Positions 25,588 to 35,089 are shown, counted from the stretch's first letter. The stretch: 64,000 bases of DNA from Undibacter mobilis (GCF_003367195.1 NZ_QRGO01000001.1:2652501-2716500), one strand, 5' to 3'. Translations and numbers: made by a program. The notes: generated from the sequence alone by a model not told the origin.

Positions 25588-27555
25588 CTAAGCCGCCGCC
25601 TTTGCCCGCTTCAAGTCCGGCGGCAGCGCTTCCTCGGTCAAGGTCTTCAGCGCGTCATCGAGGCTCATCACCTCGCTCTTGTCCGAACCAAGACGGCGGA
25701 TCGACACCTGCCGCGTCTCGGCTTCCTTCTTGCCGACAACGAGCAGAACAGGGACCTTGGCGAGCGAATGTTCGCGGACCTTGTAGTTGATCTTCTCGTT
25801 GCGCAGATCGGCATCGACACGCAACCCGGCCTTGCGCGCGGCAGCCATCACATCGGCTGCATAGGCGTCGGCATCCTGAGTGATGGTGCAGACCACAGCC
25901 TGCTTCGGCGCCAGCCAGAGCGGCAGATGCCCGGCGTAATGCTCCAGCACAACGCCAAGGAAACGCTCCAGCGAACCGCAGATCGCGCGATGCACCATGA
26001 CCGGCGTCTGCTTCGAGCCATCCGGCGCGATGTAGAAGGCCTCGAAGCGCTCCGGCAGATTGAAATCGACCTGCGTGGTGCCGCACTGCCAGTCGCGGCC
26101 GATGGCGTCGCGCAGCACGTATTCGAACTTCGGACCGTAGAACGCGCCTTCGCCCGGATTGACCGCGGTCTTGATGCGGTTGTTCTCCTTGGCGATGCGT
26201 GCCAGCACGTTCTGCATCACGCCCTCAGCATGATCCCAGGCCGCGTCCGAACCGACGCGCTTTTCCGGGCGGGTCGAGAGCTTGACGACGAGATCACCCT
26301 CGAAACCGAAGTCGGCATAAGTCGACATGATCAGGTCGTTGATCTTGAGGCATTCCTCCGCGAGCTGTTCCTCGGTGCAGAAGACATGCGCATCGTCCTG
26401 GGTGAAGGCGCGCACCCGCAAGAGGCCGTGCATCGCGCCTGACGCCTCGTAGCGATGCACAATGCCGAATTCGGCAAGACGGATCGGCAGTTCGCGATAA
26501 CTTTTGAGGCCGTGCTTGTAGATCTGCACATGGCCGGGACAGTTCATCGGCTTGATGGCGAACCAGCGCTTGTCCTCGGCTTCATCGCCGGCCGACTGTG
26601 CGGCGAACATGCTTTCGCGATACCACTGCCAGTGCCCGGAGGTCTCCCACAGCGACTTGTCGAGCATCTGCGGCGCGTTGACTTCCTGATAGTCGCCTTT
26701 CAGTCGGCGGCGCATATAGGCGATGATTTCCTGGAAGATGGTCCAGCCATTGGCGTGCCAGAACACCGTGCCGGGGCCTTCCTCCTGGAAATGGAAGAGG
26801 TCCATCTCGCGCCCGAGCTTGCGATGGTCGCGCTTCTCGGCTTCCTCCATCTGCTTGAGGTAGGCGTCGAGGTCGTCCTGCTTGGCAAACGCAGTGCCGT
26901 AGATGCGCGACAGCATCGGATTGTTGCTGTCACCTCGCCAGTAGGCGCCGGCCACCCGCATCAGCTTGAAGGCGTTGCCAACCTTGCCGACCGAGGTCAT
27001 GTGCGGACCGCGGCACAGGTCGAACCAGTCGCCCTGTTTGTAGATCTTGATCTGCTGGTCTTCCGGAATCGCGTCGACCAGTTCGACCTTGAAATGCTCG
27101 CCCTTGTCGGCGAACACCTTCTTGGTCTGCTCGCGCGACCACACTTCCTTGGTAAAAGGTTTGTCGCGGGCGATGATCTCCTTCATCTTCTTTTCGATGA
27201 CGGGCAGATCGTCGGGCGTGAACGGCTCGTTGCGCGCGAAGTCGTAATAGAAGCCGTTTTCGATGACCGGACCAATGGTGACCTGCGTGCCGGGCCACAA
27301 TTCCTGCACCGCCTCGGCCAGCACATGGGCGGCGTCGTGGCGGATAAGCTCAAGCGCGCGCGGGTCGTCGCGCGACACGAACTCGATGCGGGCGTCCTTC
27401 TCAATAGGGTCGGCGAGGTCGGCGAGGGTGCCATCGAGCGCCATGGCGACGGTGCGCTTGGCCAATGAGGGCGAAATGCCCTTGGCGATGTCGAGGCCGG
27501 TAATGCCGTTGGGATAGTCGCGGCGCGCGCCGTCGGGAAAGGTCAGGGCGACCAT
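25588..27555 (-). CDS. thrS: Threonyl-tRNA synthetase
   Basis: 655 aa. Charges tRNA-Thr in the cytoplasm. The N-terminal TGS domain (about 1-60: [19 protein letters not shown]) is followed by the editing domain ([20 protein letters not shown]) and the class II catalytic core with [11 protein letters not shown] (zinc Cys), motif 2 ([20 protein letters not shown]) and motif 3 ([20 protein letters not shown]), then the anticodon-binding domain. Length matches E. coli ThrS (642 aa). It is preceded by the DMT exporter on the same strand, and a small hairpin (CCCGCG/CGCGGG near 27581) lies between them. No T-box or leader autoregulation signal was recognised. Confidence 0.98.
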   Translation of the reverse strand: MVALTFPDGARRDYPNGITGLDIAKGISPSLAKRTVAMALDGTLADLADPIEKDARIEFVSRDDPRALELIRHDAAHVLAEAVQELWPGTQVTIGPVIENGFYYDFARNEPFTPDDLPVIEKKMKEIIARDKPFTKEVWSREQTKKVFADKGEHFKVELVDAIPEDQQIKIYKQGDWFDLCRGPHMTSVGKVGNAFKLMRVAGAYWRGDSNNPMLSRIYGTAFAKQDDLDAYLKQMEEAEKRDHRKLGREMDLFHFQEEGPGTVFWHANGWTIFQEIIAYMRRRLKGDYQEVNAPQMLDKSLWETSGHWQWYRESMFAAQSAGDEAEDKRWFAIKPMNCPGHVQIYKHGLKSYRELPIRLAEFGIVHRYEASGAMHGLLRVRAFTQDDAHVFCTEEQLAEECLKINDLIMSTYADFGFEGDLVVKLSTRPEKRVGSDAAWDHAEGVMQNVLARIAKENNRIKTAVNPGEGAFYGPKFEYVLRDAIGRDWQCGTTQVDFNLPERFEAFYIAPDGSKQTPVMVHRAICGSLERFLGVVLEHYAGHLPLWLAPKQAVVCTITQDADAYAADVMAAARKAGLRVDADLRNEKINYKVREHSLAKVPVLLVVGKKEAETRQVSIRRLGSDKSEVMSLDDALKTLTEEALPPDLKRAKAAA

Positions 27556-27650
27556 GGGATATTCTCCTGTTGCTCACTCCCGCGAACGAGCGCGGGTAAG
27601 CGGTGGAACTCAGGAGCGATATAGCAGGCGAATCGTGAGGCGCAACAGGT

Positions 27651-28568
27651 TCAGGGACGGCGATACCGCTGCCTGAGCCAGGCAAAAGCCCGGCCGTCGA
27701 TGACGATTAGCGAAGCTGCGATGATGAGTGCCCCGGCCACCTCGTTGGCCGAAAGCGGCTCGTTGAGGATCCAGACGCCGAGCAGGATCGCCGTCACCGG
27801 AATGAGCAGCGTCACCAGCACGACATTCACCGCGCCGGAGCGGTTGAGGATGCGGAAGAACAGGATATAGGCCAGCGCCGTCGACAAGGTGGCAAGGCCG
27901 GCGATCGCCAGCCAGGTGGTGGGGCCGGGCAGAGGCAGCGTCCATGGCCGTTCGACCGCGCCGGCAATCACCGCCATCACCGGTGTCGAGCAGATGAGCT
28001 GCGCCGTTGCCGAGGTCAGCGGCGGCACGCCGGCCATCGCGTGGCGGCCCCAATAGCCGGCAAAACCGTAGCTCAATGCGGCGCCGAGGCAGAGCACGAT
28101 GCCGATCGTCTGACTTTCGGCGCTCAAACCGGGCCCGCGTAGCACCGCCACGCCGCCAATGCCGATCAGCACGCCGGCCAGCCGTCGGCCGGTCAGGCGC
28201 TCTTCGCCGGTGAGTGCCATCACCGATACGGCGAACAGCGGCGTGGTCGCATTGAGGACTGAAGCGAGACCGCTGGAAATTGTGGTTTGCGCGGTGAGAA
28301 ACAGCGAGAACGGGATAACGTTGTTGACGAGGCCCATGACTGCGAAGGGCAGCCAGTCGACGGCGCGTTTCGGCAGCGAGCCGCCGAGCGGCTTGAGGAC
28401 AATCAGCAAACACAGAGCGCCGAACAGGACGCGCGCGAAGGCCACCGTCAGTGGCGGCAGTTCGCGCAGCGCCAGGCCGTTGAAAAAGAACGAGCCGCCC
28501 CACAGCACCGACAAGGCGATGAGCAGCAGCCAATCCTTCCGGTGCATTGGGATGGGTTCGTTGGCCAT
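27651..28568 (-). CDS. EamA/DMT-family transporter
   Basis: 305 aa, about 10 hydrophobic helices in two EamA repeats (about 8-145 and 155-290). Repeat 1 begins LLLIALSVLWGGSFFFNGLAL; repeat 2 begins near TIGIVLCLGAALSYGFAGYW. This is the drug/metabolite exporter superfamily, and amino-acid or metabolite efflux is usual. The specific substrate is unknown. The proline-rich second frame in this interval is not a real gene. Confidence 0.92.
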   Translation of the reverse strand: MANEPIPMHRKDWLLLIALSVLWGGSFFFNGLALRELPPLTVAFARVLFGALCLLIVLKPLGGSLPKRAVDWLPFAVMGLVNNVIPFSLFLTAQTTISSGLASVLNATTPLFAVSVMALTGEERLTGRRLAGVLIGIGGVAVLRGPGLSAESQTIGIVLCLGAALSYGFAGYWGRHAMAGVPPLTSATAQLICSTPVMAVIAGAVERPWTLPLPGPTTWLAIAGLATLSTALAYILFFRILNRSGAVNVVLVTLLIPVTAILLGVWILNEPLSANEVAGALIIAASLIVIDGRAFAWLRQRYRRP

Positions 28569-28654
28569 GAGCGCTCTTTTGCCGTTCGTCGTGGGTCGGC
28601 ACAGGCTGTGCTCAGACCAGCGCTACGGCGCCACCCGGTTTCTGTTCGTTTCGG

Positions 28655-28978
28655 TTACGGCTCGGTCTGGGTGTCGCGCCAGCGGCCGTAGCGCCACGGT
28701 CTCCACCACTGCGAACTGGGAGGCAACGCTTTCGGCACGAAGTCGAGGCCGTGCGTGCCCCACGGATGGCAGCGCAGGATGCGCGCCAGCGCCATCCAGC
28801 CGCCAGCCCAAAGGCCGAAGCGGCTGATGGCTTCGTCGGCATATTCCGAACAGCTCGGCAGGTGGCGGCAGCGCGGCCCGAGAAACGGCGACAGCGTGTA
28901 GCGATAGAGCGCGACCAGCCCGCGGCCCATGAGCCGCGGTATGCGAACAATAAAGGGAGCTTGTTCGGGTTCTGACAT
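28655..28978 (-). CDS. yidD: Membrane-protein insertion efficiency factor YidD
   Basis: 107 aa. The YidD core is visible: LVALYRYTLSPFLGPRCRHLPSCSEYADEAI, then GGWMALARILRCHPWGTHGLDFVP. The conserved Cys residues (CRHLPSC, LRC) and the HPWG motif are intact. An amphipathic N-terminal helix binds the inner membrane and assists YidC-dependent insertion. Classically it lies between rnpA and yidC; here it is away from that operon. Confidence 0.96.
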   Translation of the reverse strand: MSEPEQAPFIVRIPRLMGRGLVALYRYTLSPFLGPRCRHLPSCSEYADEAISRFGLWAGGWMALARILRCHPWGTHGLDFVPKALPPSSQWWRPWRYGRWRDTQTEP

Positions 28979-29320
28979 TGCGCTCTTGGCGTGCGTTCCG
29001 GCCGCGGACTAACGCCGCCATCGCACGGCATAAAGTTCCATAGCAAAGTTCCAGAGAAATGGAACTGCTCAGCTTTCAAGCACGATAGGGCAGGGGTAGC
29101 GACCTTTTTGCACTAGCGGGAATCCATGTGACAAATTAAAAAATACACATCGGGGGTGTGTTCGATCGGCCAATAGCTCAAAGCGCGCACAAACGCTTTT
29201 TGCCGCGGTGCGAACAAAACCCGGTGTGAGAATTCGGACTCCTCCGCTTATGCAATGCGGAGGATCGGTTCCGGTTCCAGCCGCCGGCGGATTTTCCGGG
29301 TCGGTAGCGGAAAGGGGAAG
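28979..29320. other. Intergenic region yidD / secreted ClpP-like gene
   Basis: About 340 bp between divergent genes. An AT-rich patch (29125-29160, with a run of A and T) may hold a promoter. A TATGCAATGCGG stretch precedes the next gene. No RNA gene or repeat was recognised. Confidence 0.45.
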
Positions 29321-30664
29321 ATGCGGCGTTCCCTGGCCACTATGTGCAGCCTGATCGGCGCATTGCTGATCGCGCCGGCTCTGGTCGGCTCGGCTCTGAT
29401 TGTTCCGGCGCGCGGCGACGATCGCTCGCTGCCGATGCATTTCGCCCTTCGTCTGGAAGGTCCGGCCGCGCAATGCGGCGACAACTGTCGAATCCTGATC
29501 GGCGCAAGCGGTGCGATTACGGCAGACAGCCCGCGCGATTTCATCAAATTCATGCAAGCGGGTACGGCGCGCGGCGACAATCTCCGCGACGCCACGGTGG
29601 TGCTGGATTCCGACGGCGGTTCGGTGCTCGGCGCCATCGCGCTCGGTCGCGAAATTCGCAAGGCGCGCCTGTCGACGGCTGTGGGACGTGTGGTTGATCT
29701 TACCGAAGTGGCTGAGGCCGTGCCCGGCGACATCAAGCGCGCGAAAGTCTCGCCGATCGCCGATTGCGAGTCGATGTGCGCCTTCGTGGTGCTCGGTGGC
29801 GTGAAGCGCACCGTGCCGGCCGAAGCCCGCGTCATGGTTCATCAGATCTGGCTCGGCGACCGCCGCGAGGATCCAACCGCAGCCAGCTATTCGGCTGAAG
29901 ACCTTGTGCTCGTGCAGCGCGACATCGGTTCGTTGGCGCGTTTCACGGAAGAGATGGGGGCGTCGATCGATCTGCTCGATCTGGCGCTACGCATCCCGCC
30001 GTGGGAGCCGCTGCATGTCATGTCGCGCCAGGAAATTGTCGCGATGCGGCTGGCAACCGAAGATCTCACGACGGCGCCGGTCGCCGCGGCGCCGTCGGCT
30101 GGGGTGCGCCCGCAGCGCCCCGCGCTCACCGAAGGCGCGGCGGCAACACCGATCAGCGAGCGCGGCTGGGCCTTGCTCAATCGCGATGAGGGGGCGGCGC
30201 TGGCCCGCCGTCATCCGCTGACCTTGAAAGGCGACCGCATTGGCAGCTTCGATCTCTTGTTGTCCTGCGGCGCCGACGGCAAATTCGACATGAGCTATGT
30301 CGAGCGCCGAACTGGCAGCGAGGCCATCGCGATCCCGAAACAGCTCGAGAATGTGCGCCTGCGCGTCGGTCGAACCGCGGCGACGCTGAAAGTTGTGTCG
30401 AGCGACCGCAAAGATCAGGCGAGCGAATTGCGCAGTCTGGCAATGGGGATGGTGCCCGACGAGTTGGTGCGGGGATTTGCCGAGGGCCGGCGTTCGCTCG
30501 TGGTCGAGACGACCAGTGGCGGCATGGTCACCATGATCCGCATCGGCAATACCGGCGCGCCGCAGAACTTTCCCCGTCTCGCCTCGGCTTGCGTGAAGCC
30601 GGCCGGCGACCGGGCGGATGCGTCGCTGGTGCAGAAGACCGGCGGCATGGCTTCGGCGAAATAG
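29321..30664 (+). CDS. Secreted ClpP-like (COG3904-type) protein
   Basis: 447 aa from ATG 29321 (AAGGGGAAG directly upstream). Signal peptide about residues 1-33 (LIGALLIAPALVGSALIVPARG). Residues 90-240 read like the ClpP/crotonase fold: VVLDSDGGSVLGAIALG, then CESMCAFVVLGGVKR with Ser151, then VMVHQIWLG with His174. Compare the ASMGAF ... MIHQP of ClpP, with a 23-residue Ser-His spacing here against 25 in ClpP. The third catalytic residue, Asp in ClpP, falls in an IPPWEP stretch and seems absent. The C-terminal 200 residues are unrelated and not recognised. Probably a periplasmic hydrolase or binding protein. Confidence 0.82.
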   Translation: MRRSLATMCSLIGALLIAPALVGSALIVPARGDDRSLPMHFALRLEGPAAQCGDNCRILIGASGAITADSPRDFIKFMQAGTARGDNLRDATVVLDSDGGSVLGAIALGREIRKARLSTAVGRVVDLTEVAEAVPGDIKRAKVSPIADCESMCAFVVLGGVKRTVPAEARVMVHQIWLGDRREDPTAASYSAEDLVLVQRDIGSLARFTEEMGASIDLLDLALRIPPWEPLHVMSRQEIVAMRLATEDLTTAPVAAAPSAGVRPQRPALTEGAAATPISERGWALLNRDEGAALARRHPLTLKGDRIGSFDLLLSCGADGKFDMSYVERRTGSEAIAIPKQLENVRLRVGRTAATLKVVSSDRKDQASELRSLAMGMVPDELVRGFAEGRRSLVVETTSGGMVTMIRIGNTGAPQNFPRLASACVKPAGDRADASLVQKTGGMASAK

Positions 30665-30678
30665 TTAAAAGCCGTGCG

Positions 30679-31128
30679 CTACTCGGCGGCCTGCTTGCGC
30701 TTGGCCTCGATCTCGTCGACGGCCTTCACCACGGCATCGAAGGTGAGCAGGGTCGAGGCGTGACGCGCCTTGTAGTCACGCACCGGCTCCAGATAGGCGA
30801 TCTCGGCCCACTTTCCGTCTTTCGGCGGAGCGCCGTTCTCTTTCAGCATCTTGCGCACGGTCTCGCGCAGCGCGCGCAACTCGGCCGAGGTCGAGCCGAT
30901 GATATGGCGGGCCATGATGGAGGAGGAGGCCTGGCCAAGGGCGCAGGCCTTCACGTCATGGGCAAAGTCGGTGACGTGGTCGCCGTCGAGCGTGAGGTCG
31001 ATGGTCACGGTCGAACCGCATAACTTAGAATGGGCGGTGGCCGTGGCGTCCGGCTTTTCGAGCCGGCCCAGGCGGGGAATATTACCGGCCAAGTTGAGGA
31101 TTTTCTCGTTATAGACGTCATTCAGCAT
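30679..31128 (-). CDS. IscU/NifU-like iron-sulfur scaffold family protein (variant)
   Basis: 149 aa from ATG 31128. Starts MLNDVYNEKILNLAGNIPRL, as NifU_N proteins do. Two of the three cluster cysteines are visible, Cys37 (KLCGST) and Cys62 (KACALGQASSSI). The third position reads ARHASTLLTF, with Ala124 where IscU has Cys after His, and the CGD aspartate is changed to Ser. The protein is nevertheless full length. A carrier or regulatory role rather than classical scaffold is possible. It is divergent from folE with a 266-bp gap; iscS or sufS is not nearby. Confidence 0.85.
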   Translation of the reverse strand: MLNDVYNEKILNLAGNIPRLGRLEKPDATATAHSKLCGSTVTIDLTLDGDHVTDFAHDVKACALGQASSSIMARHIIGSTSAELRALRETVRKMLKENGAPPKDGKWAEIAYLEPVRDYKARHASTLLTFDAVVKAVDEIEAKRKQAAE

Positions 31129-31394
31129 GCATTTCGTCCCGGCCGTCCCGACGCCGCCGGAGATCCGGCACATTGCCTCGGTCGTACAAAGCAATATATA
31201 GGGATCGTTCAGCCGGTTCGAGAAGGGGTTCTCGGCGGCTGAGGCCCGGGTTACCTGTTGAAAATCAAGAGGAAAGCCGGGCGGCTTTGGGATTGCGGCG
31301 TCCGATCGCCCCCAGGGGCGGACTGCGCGGCCACCCCGGTGACACTCCCGGTGCCGTCCCTTGAAGGCGAGCCCCGGTCGAACGGAGACCGTCC

Positions 31395-32045
31395 ATGGAC
31401 GCCAAGAATACTGTGATCAAGCCCTGGCAGCAGGGCCTTTCCGACCATGTCAGGACCGCGCCTGCGGCCAGCGCGCCGCGCCCCTCCCGCGAGGAAGCGG
31501 AAGCGGCCGTGCGGACGCTCATCGCCTATGCTGGCGACGATGCCACCCGCGAAGGCGTGCTCGATACGCCCAAGCGCGTGGTCGATGCTTACGATGAACT
31601 CTTCCAGGGCTATCGCGAAGTCCCGGCGGACTCGCTCGACCGCACCTTCTCGGAAACGTCCGGCTACAACGATTTCGTGCTGGTCAAGGACATTCCCTTC
31701 AACTCGCATTGCGAGCATCACATGATGCCGTTCTTTGGCCTGGCGCATATCGCGTACAAGCCGACGGATCGCGTGGTCGGCCTGTCGAAGCTGGCGCGGC
31801 TTGTTGATACCTATGCCAAGCGCCTGCAGACGCAGGAGAACATGACGGCGCAGATCGCCACCGCGCTCGAAGAAGTGATGAAGCCCAAGGGCGTGGCGGT
31901 AATGCTCGAAGCCGAGCATACCTGCATGACCATGCGCGGCGTGGCCAAGCCGGGCTCGCTGACGATGACCACGCATTTCTCCGGCACGTTCCGCGACGAC
32001 CCGAACGAACTCGTTCGCTTCATGTCGCTGCTGCGCGGGAAGTAG
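31395..32045 (+). CDS. folE: GTP cyclohydrolase I
   Basis: 216 aa. Converts GTP to 7,8-dihydroneopterin triphosphate, the first step of folate synthesis. A poorly conserved 40-residue N-terminus precedes the T-fold. Zinc ligands Cys106 and His109 ([13 protein letters not shown]) and Cys177 ([10 protein letters not shown]) are all present. The substrate motif [16 protein letters not shown] is intact. This is the zinc-dependent FolE1 form. A hairpin terminator follows the gene, 84 bp before hisI. Confidence 0.97.
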   Translation: MDAKNTVIKPWQQGLSDHVRTAPAASAPRPSREEAEAAVRTLIAYAGDDATREGVLDTPKRVVDAYDELFQGYREVPADSLDRTFSETSGYNDFVLVKDIPFNSHCEHHMMPFFGLAHIAYKPTDRVVGLSKLARLVDTYAKRLQTQENMTAQIATALEEVMKPKGVAVMLEAEHTCMTMRGVAKPGSLTMTTHFSGTFRDDPNELVRFMSLLRGK

Positions 32046-32075
32046 CGCTCTCTCAGGCGCAGTCGTGATGCCTTC

Positions 32076-32100
32076 ATTGCCGGGCTTGCCCCGGCAATTT
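32076..32100 (+). terminator. Terminator after folE
   Basis: Stem TTGCCGGG / CCCGGCAA with a CTTG loop followed by TTTACTGTC, 31 bp after the folE stop. It is moderately strong and has a short T-run. Confidence 0.6.
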
Positions 32101-32129
32101 ACTGTCTGTCGTTCAGCGAGACTTTAGAC

Positions 32130-32561
32130 ATGGCTTCCTCTCACGACATCGAAGAAGGCCTGACCCTTCTTCCCAAATTCGACGCCGATGGCCTCGTGAC
32201 CGCAGTGATAACCGACGCCGGCAATGGCGACGTGTTGATGGTCGCGCACATGAATGCCGAGGCGATTGCCAAAACCATCGAGACCGGCGAGGCCTGGTAC
32301 TACAGCCGCTCGCGCAAGAAACTGTGGAAGAAGGGCGAGACCTCGGGCCACGTCCAGCGCGTCCAGGAACTGCGAGTCGATTGCGATCAGGACGCGCTGT
32401 GGCTCAAGGTCGTGCAGGAAGGCGAGGGTGCCTGCCACACCGGGCGGCGCTCGTGTTTCTATCGTGCGGTGCCGCTGGGCCAGACCGGCGCCGTGAAGCT
32501 GGAATTCCAGAACGCCGGGAAGGTGTTCGATCCGGACGCGGTTTATTCATCCAAAGGTTAG
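32130..32561 (+). CDS. hisI: Phosphoribosyl-AMP cyclohydrolase
   Basis: 143 aa, monofunctional (no HisE pyrophosphohydrolase domain attached). Third step of histidine synthesis, opening the adenine ring of PR-AMP. Visible: [23 protein letters not shown] region, [12 protein letters not shown], the metal-binding [10 protein letters not shown] (Cys85, Asp86, Asp88), and zinc cysteines Cys102 and Cys109 ([13 protein letters not shown]). Upstream of the glycine riboswitch and dadA, on the same strand. Confidence 0.97.
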   Translation: MASSHDIEEGLTLLPKFDADGLVTAVITDAGNGDVLMVAHMNAEAIAKTIETGEAWYYSRSRKKLWKKGETSGHVQRVQELRVDCDQDALWLKVVQEGEGACHTGRRSCFYRAVPLGQTGAVKLEFQNAGKVFDPDAVYSSKG

Positions 32562-32621
32562 AGCGGTCGCGCCGCCATTACTGGCTCGACTTCTATCGAT
32601 GAATCGATTATTTCTATCGAT

Positions 32622-32816
32622 GAACGGGAGAGACCGGCCTCACGCTTGAGGCCGGCGCCGAAGGAGCAACCGCCCCGGAATCTCTCAGGCAAAAGAACCG
32701 TTCATCAGGATTTAGATCTCTGAAGAGTGGAGCCTCAAGCTCCCGCCGACGGTGAAAATCGCGAACGCAATGATGCTGTCGCGATGAAGCTCTCAGGCCA
32801 ATGACAGAGGGGGCAC
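32622..32816 (+). ncRNA. Tandem glycine riboswitch upstream of dadA
   Basis: Two gcvT-type glycine aptamers in series. Aptamer 1 (about 32625-32705) shows GGGAGAG, GCCGAAGGAGCAACCGCCC and the closing CTCTCAGGCAAAAGAACCG. Aptamer 2 (about 32720-32816) shows the GAAGAGTGG-like opening, GCCGACGGTGAAAATC and CTCTCAGGCCAATGACAGAGGG. The short linker and near-duplicate core are characteristic of this class. It ends 50 bp before the dadA start, so glycine probably switches dadA expression, most likely on. No gcvTHP genes follow. Confidence 0.93.
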
Positions 32817-32865
32817 GCAAGACGTCTGCGGACGATTGCGCGCACCTGTCAGAAGGGCCTGAGAC

Positions 32866-34149
32866 ATGCCTCCCCAAGCGTCCCCCAATTCATCCAAAAC
32901 GGATTTCGACGTCATCGTGCTCGGTGGCGGCGTCGTCGGCATCAATACCGCTTACTTCAATCTGAAAAACGGCAAATCGGTTTGCATCGTCGACCGTCAG
33001 CCGGAAGCCGGGCTTGAGACCAGCTTCGCCAATGGCGGGCAGGTGTCAGTCAGTCATGCTGAGCCCTGGGCTAATCCATCGGCGCCGCTGAAGGTTCTCA
33101 AGTGGCTGATGCAGAGCGATGCGCCGCTGCTGTTTCGGCCGCGCATGGACATTCATCAATGGTTGTGGATCGCGCGCTTCCTGGTCGATTGCCTGCCGCA
33201 TCGCGCCAATCGCCACACCACAGAGATTGTCAAACTGGCGGTGCAGAGCCGTTCGCTGATCCAGCAGATCCGCAGCGATGAGAATTTCCACTACGACGAG
33301 CGCAGCAAGGGCATCCTGCATTTCTATCGCAGCGCCCGCGAATTCGAGGCGGCGATTCCGGTCGCCGAACTGATGCGTCGATACGGCTGCGAGCGCACCG
33401 TGATCGACGCCGACAAGGTGGTCGAGATTGAGCCGGCTTTCGCCGGCAAGCGCCACGAGATTGCGGGTGCGACCTACACGGCCGCGGATGAAAGCGGCGA
33501 TGCGCTCAATTTCACGCAAAATCTGTCTCTGGTTTGCGAGAAGATGGGCGCGACTTTCCTGTATAACACGCAGGTGACCGCGCTCGGCGCCGATCGCGCG
33601 TCCGGCGATGTGAGCAGCGTCGAGGTCGTGGGCCCCGACGGTTACAAGACATTGCGGGCGCGCGACATCGTGGTCAGCATGGGTTCGTGGTCGGCGCCAT
33701 TCCTGCGCAACTACGGCATCAATCTGACGATCTATCCGGCCAAGGGCTATTCGGTGACAATTCCAACCGACGGCTCCAACATGGCGCCGGTGACGAGCCT
33801 GACCGATGACGAATACAAACTTGTCTATTCCAACTATGGCAGCCGGCTGCGCGTCGCCGGCACCGCGGAGTTGTCGGGCTATACGCGCGATCTCAACCGC
33901 ACGCGCTGTCAGGCGATCGTTGACAACGTGAAGCAACTATTCCCGCAGGCCGGCAATTTCGACGCGGCGACGTTCTGGTCGGGCCTGCGTCCGGCGACGC
34001 CTTCGAATATTCCGTATGTCGGGCGCACGCGATATCGCAACCTTTGGCTCAATACCGGCCACGGCACGCTCGGTTGGACGTTAGGGGCCGGCTCGGGTTT
34101 CCGCGTCGCCGGCATGATCGCCGAAGGCGAAGGGCCGATGGCCGCCTGA
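32866..34149 (+). CDS. dadA: D-amino acid dehydrogenase (DadA-like FAD oxidoreductase)
   Basis: 427 aa. Oxidative deamination of D-amino acids at the inner membrane face, electrons going to quinone. Rossmann FAD motif VIVLGGGVVGINTAYF (residues 16-31), then ETSFANGGQVSVSHAEPWANP, the DadA signature, and a C-terminal FAD site PYVGRTRYRNLWLNTGHGTLGWTLGAGS. The presence of a glycine riboswitch upstream suggests that glycine is a substrate or product signal. GlyA/glycine oxidase-like activity is possible in this FAD family. It reads into a hairpin shared with the CoA-ester lyase. Confidence 0.93.
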   Translation: MPPQASPNSSKTDFDVIVLGGGVVGINTAYFNLKNGKSVCIVDRQPEAGLETSFANGGQVSVSHAEPWANPSAPLKVLKWLMQSDAPLLFRPRMDIHQWLWIARFLVDCLPHRANRHTTEIVKLAVQSRSLIQQIRSDENFHYDERSKGILHFYRSAREFEAAIPVAELMRRYGCERTVIDADKVVEIEPAFAGKRHEIAGATYTAADESGDALNFTQNLSLVCEKMGATFLYNTQVTALGADRASGDVSSVEVVGPDGYKTLRARDIVVSMGSWSAPFLRNYGINLTIYPAKGYSVTIPTDGSNMAPVTSLTDDEYKLVYSNYGSRLRVAGTAELSGYTRDLNRTRCQAIVDNVKQLFPQAGNFDAATFWSGLRPATPSNIPYVGRTRYRNLWLNTGHGTLGWTLGAGSGFRVAGMIAEGEGPMAA

Positions 34150-34165
34150 GCCGCCAAGCTCGTCG

Positions 34166-34186
34166 TGCCCGGCAGAAGGCCGGGCA
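34166..34186. terminator. Bidirectional terminator between dadA and CoA-ester lyase
   Basis: Stem TGCCCGGC / GCCGGGCA with a 5-nt loop AGAAG between convergent genes, flanked by GCCGCC/GGCGG. Works in both directions. Confidence 0.65.
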
Positions 34187-34198
34187 TAACGGCGGAGA

Positions 34199-35071
34199 CT
34201 ACGTTTGTCCCGCGGCGGCGAGCAGCCGCTGCGCGCGAATGAGATGCGGGCGATCAAACATCTTGCCATCGATGCCGATGGCGCCGGCGCCGGGGTTGGC
34301 GGCGAAGGCGGCGATGATCGCCTTGGCCTTCTCGATCTGCTCCGGCGTTGGCGTGAACACCTCGTTGATCACCGGCACTTGCGCTGGATGAATGGCGAGC
34401 CGCCCGGTAAAGCCGTCGCGGCGTGCGGCGATCGTATCCTGGCGCAGGCCTTCGGAATTGCGGAAGTCGACATAGACCGTTTCGATTGCCGGCAGCTTGG
34501 CGGCCGCCGCGCCGAACAGGCAGATCGAGCGGGCGAGGCGATAGGGTTCTGTGAGAAAACCCTTGTCGTCGCGGTTCGATTCCGCGCCAAGCTCGGCGGA
34601 AAGATCCTCCGGGCCCCAGGTCATGCCGATCAGGCGCGGGCTCGCATCCTTGAAGGTGCCGGCGAGAAACAGCCCGGCCGCCGACTCGACATTCTGGGCC
34701 AGCACCTTGATCGAGCCTTCGGCGACGCCAGAGAGGGCTTCCTGCGCTGTAAGCTTCGCGTCGAGGTGAATAACGCTCGTGCCGCCTTCAGCCTTGGGAA
34801 ACAGCACCGCATCGGGCATGCCCGGCACGATGGCTTCGAGGTCGGCGTCGGTCATGCCGGTATCGAGACCATTGATGCGCACGAACAGGCGCGGGCGCTC
34901 GGCCTTGCCGGTGTGCGCCTTCAGATAGTCGCGCGCGGCTTCACGCGCCGCCGGCTTGCGCTCGGGTGAAATCGAGTCTTCGAGATCGATGATGACGGCA
35001 TCGGCGCCGGAGGCCATGGCCTTGTCGAGCTTGGCGCCGGCGTCGGCGGGGACAAAGAGGAGGGAACGCAT
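34199..35071 (-). CDS. HpcH/HpaI aldolase / citrate-lyase beta-like CoA-ester lyase
   Basis: 290 aa from ATG 35071. Metal-dependent TIM barrel: RSLLFVPADAGAKLDKAM, DAVIIDLEDSISPERKPAAR (metal acidic residues), RINGLDTGMTDADLEAIV, FPKAEG and MTWGPEDLSAELG. The family includes malyl-CoA lyase, citramalyl-CoA lyase and CitE. The 118-bp repeat region separates it from the MaoC hydratase on the same strand; this lyase-MaoC pairing is frequent in Hyphomicrobiales and suggests a C4-C5 CoA-ester pathway (for example mesaconyl- or methylmalyl-type CoA esters). The exact substrate is inferred. Confidence 0.9.
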   Translation of the reverse strand: MRSLLFVPADAGAKLDKAMASGADAVIIDLEDSISPERKPAAREAARDYLKAHTGKAERPRLFVRINGLDTGMTDADLEAIVPGMPDAVLFPKAEGGTSVIHLDAKLTAQEALSGVAEGSIKVLAQNVESAAGLFLAGTFKDASPRLIGMTWGPEDLSAELGAESNRDDKGFLTEPYRLARSICLFGAAAAKLPAIETVYVDFRNSEGLRQDTIAARRDGFTGRLAIHPAQVPVINEVFTPTPEQIEKAKAIIAAFAANPGAGAIGIDGKMFDRPHLIRAQRLLAAAGQT

Positions 35072-35089
35072 GTAGGTTGGACTCCTTGG

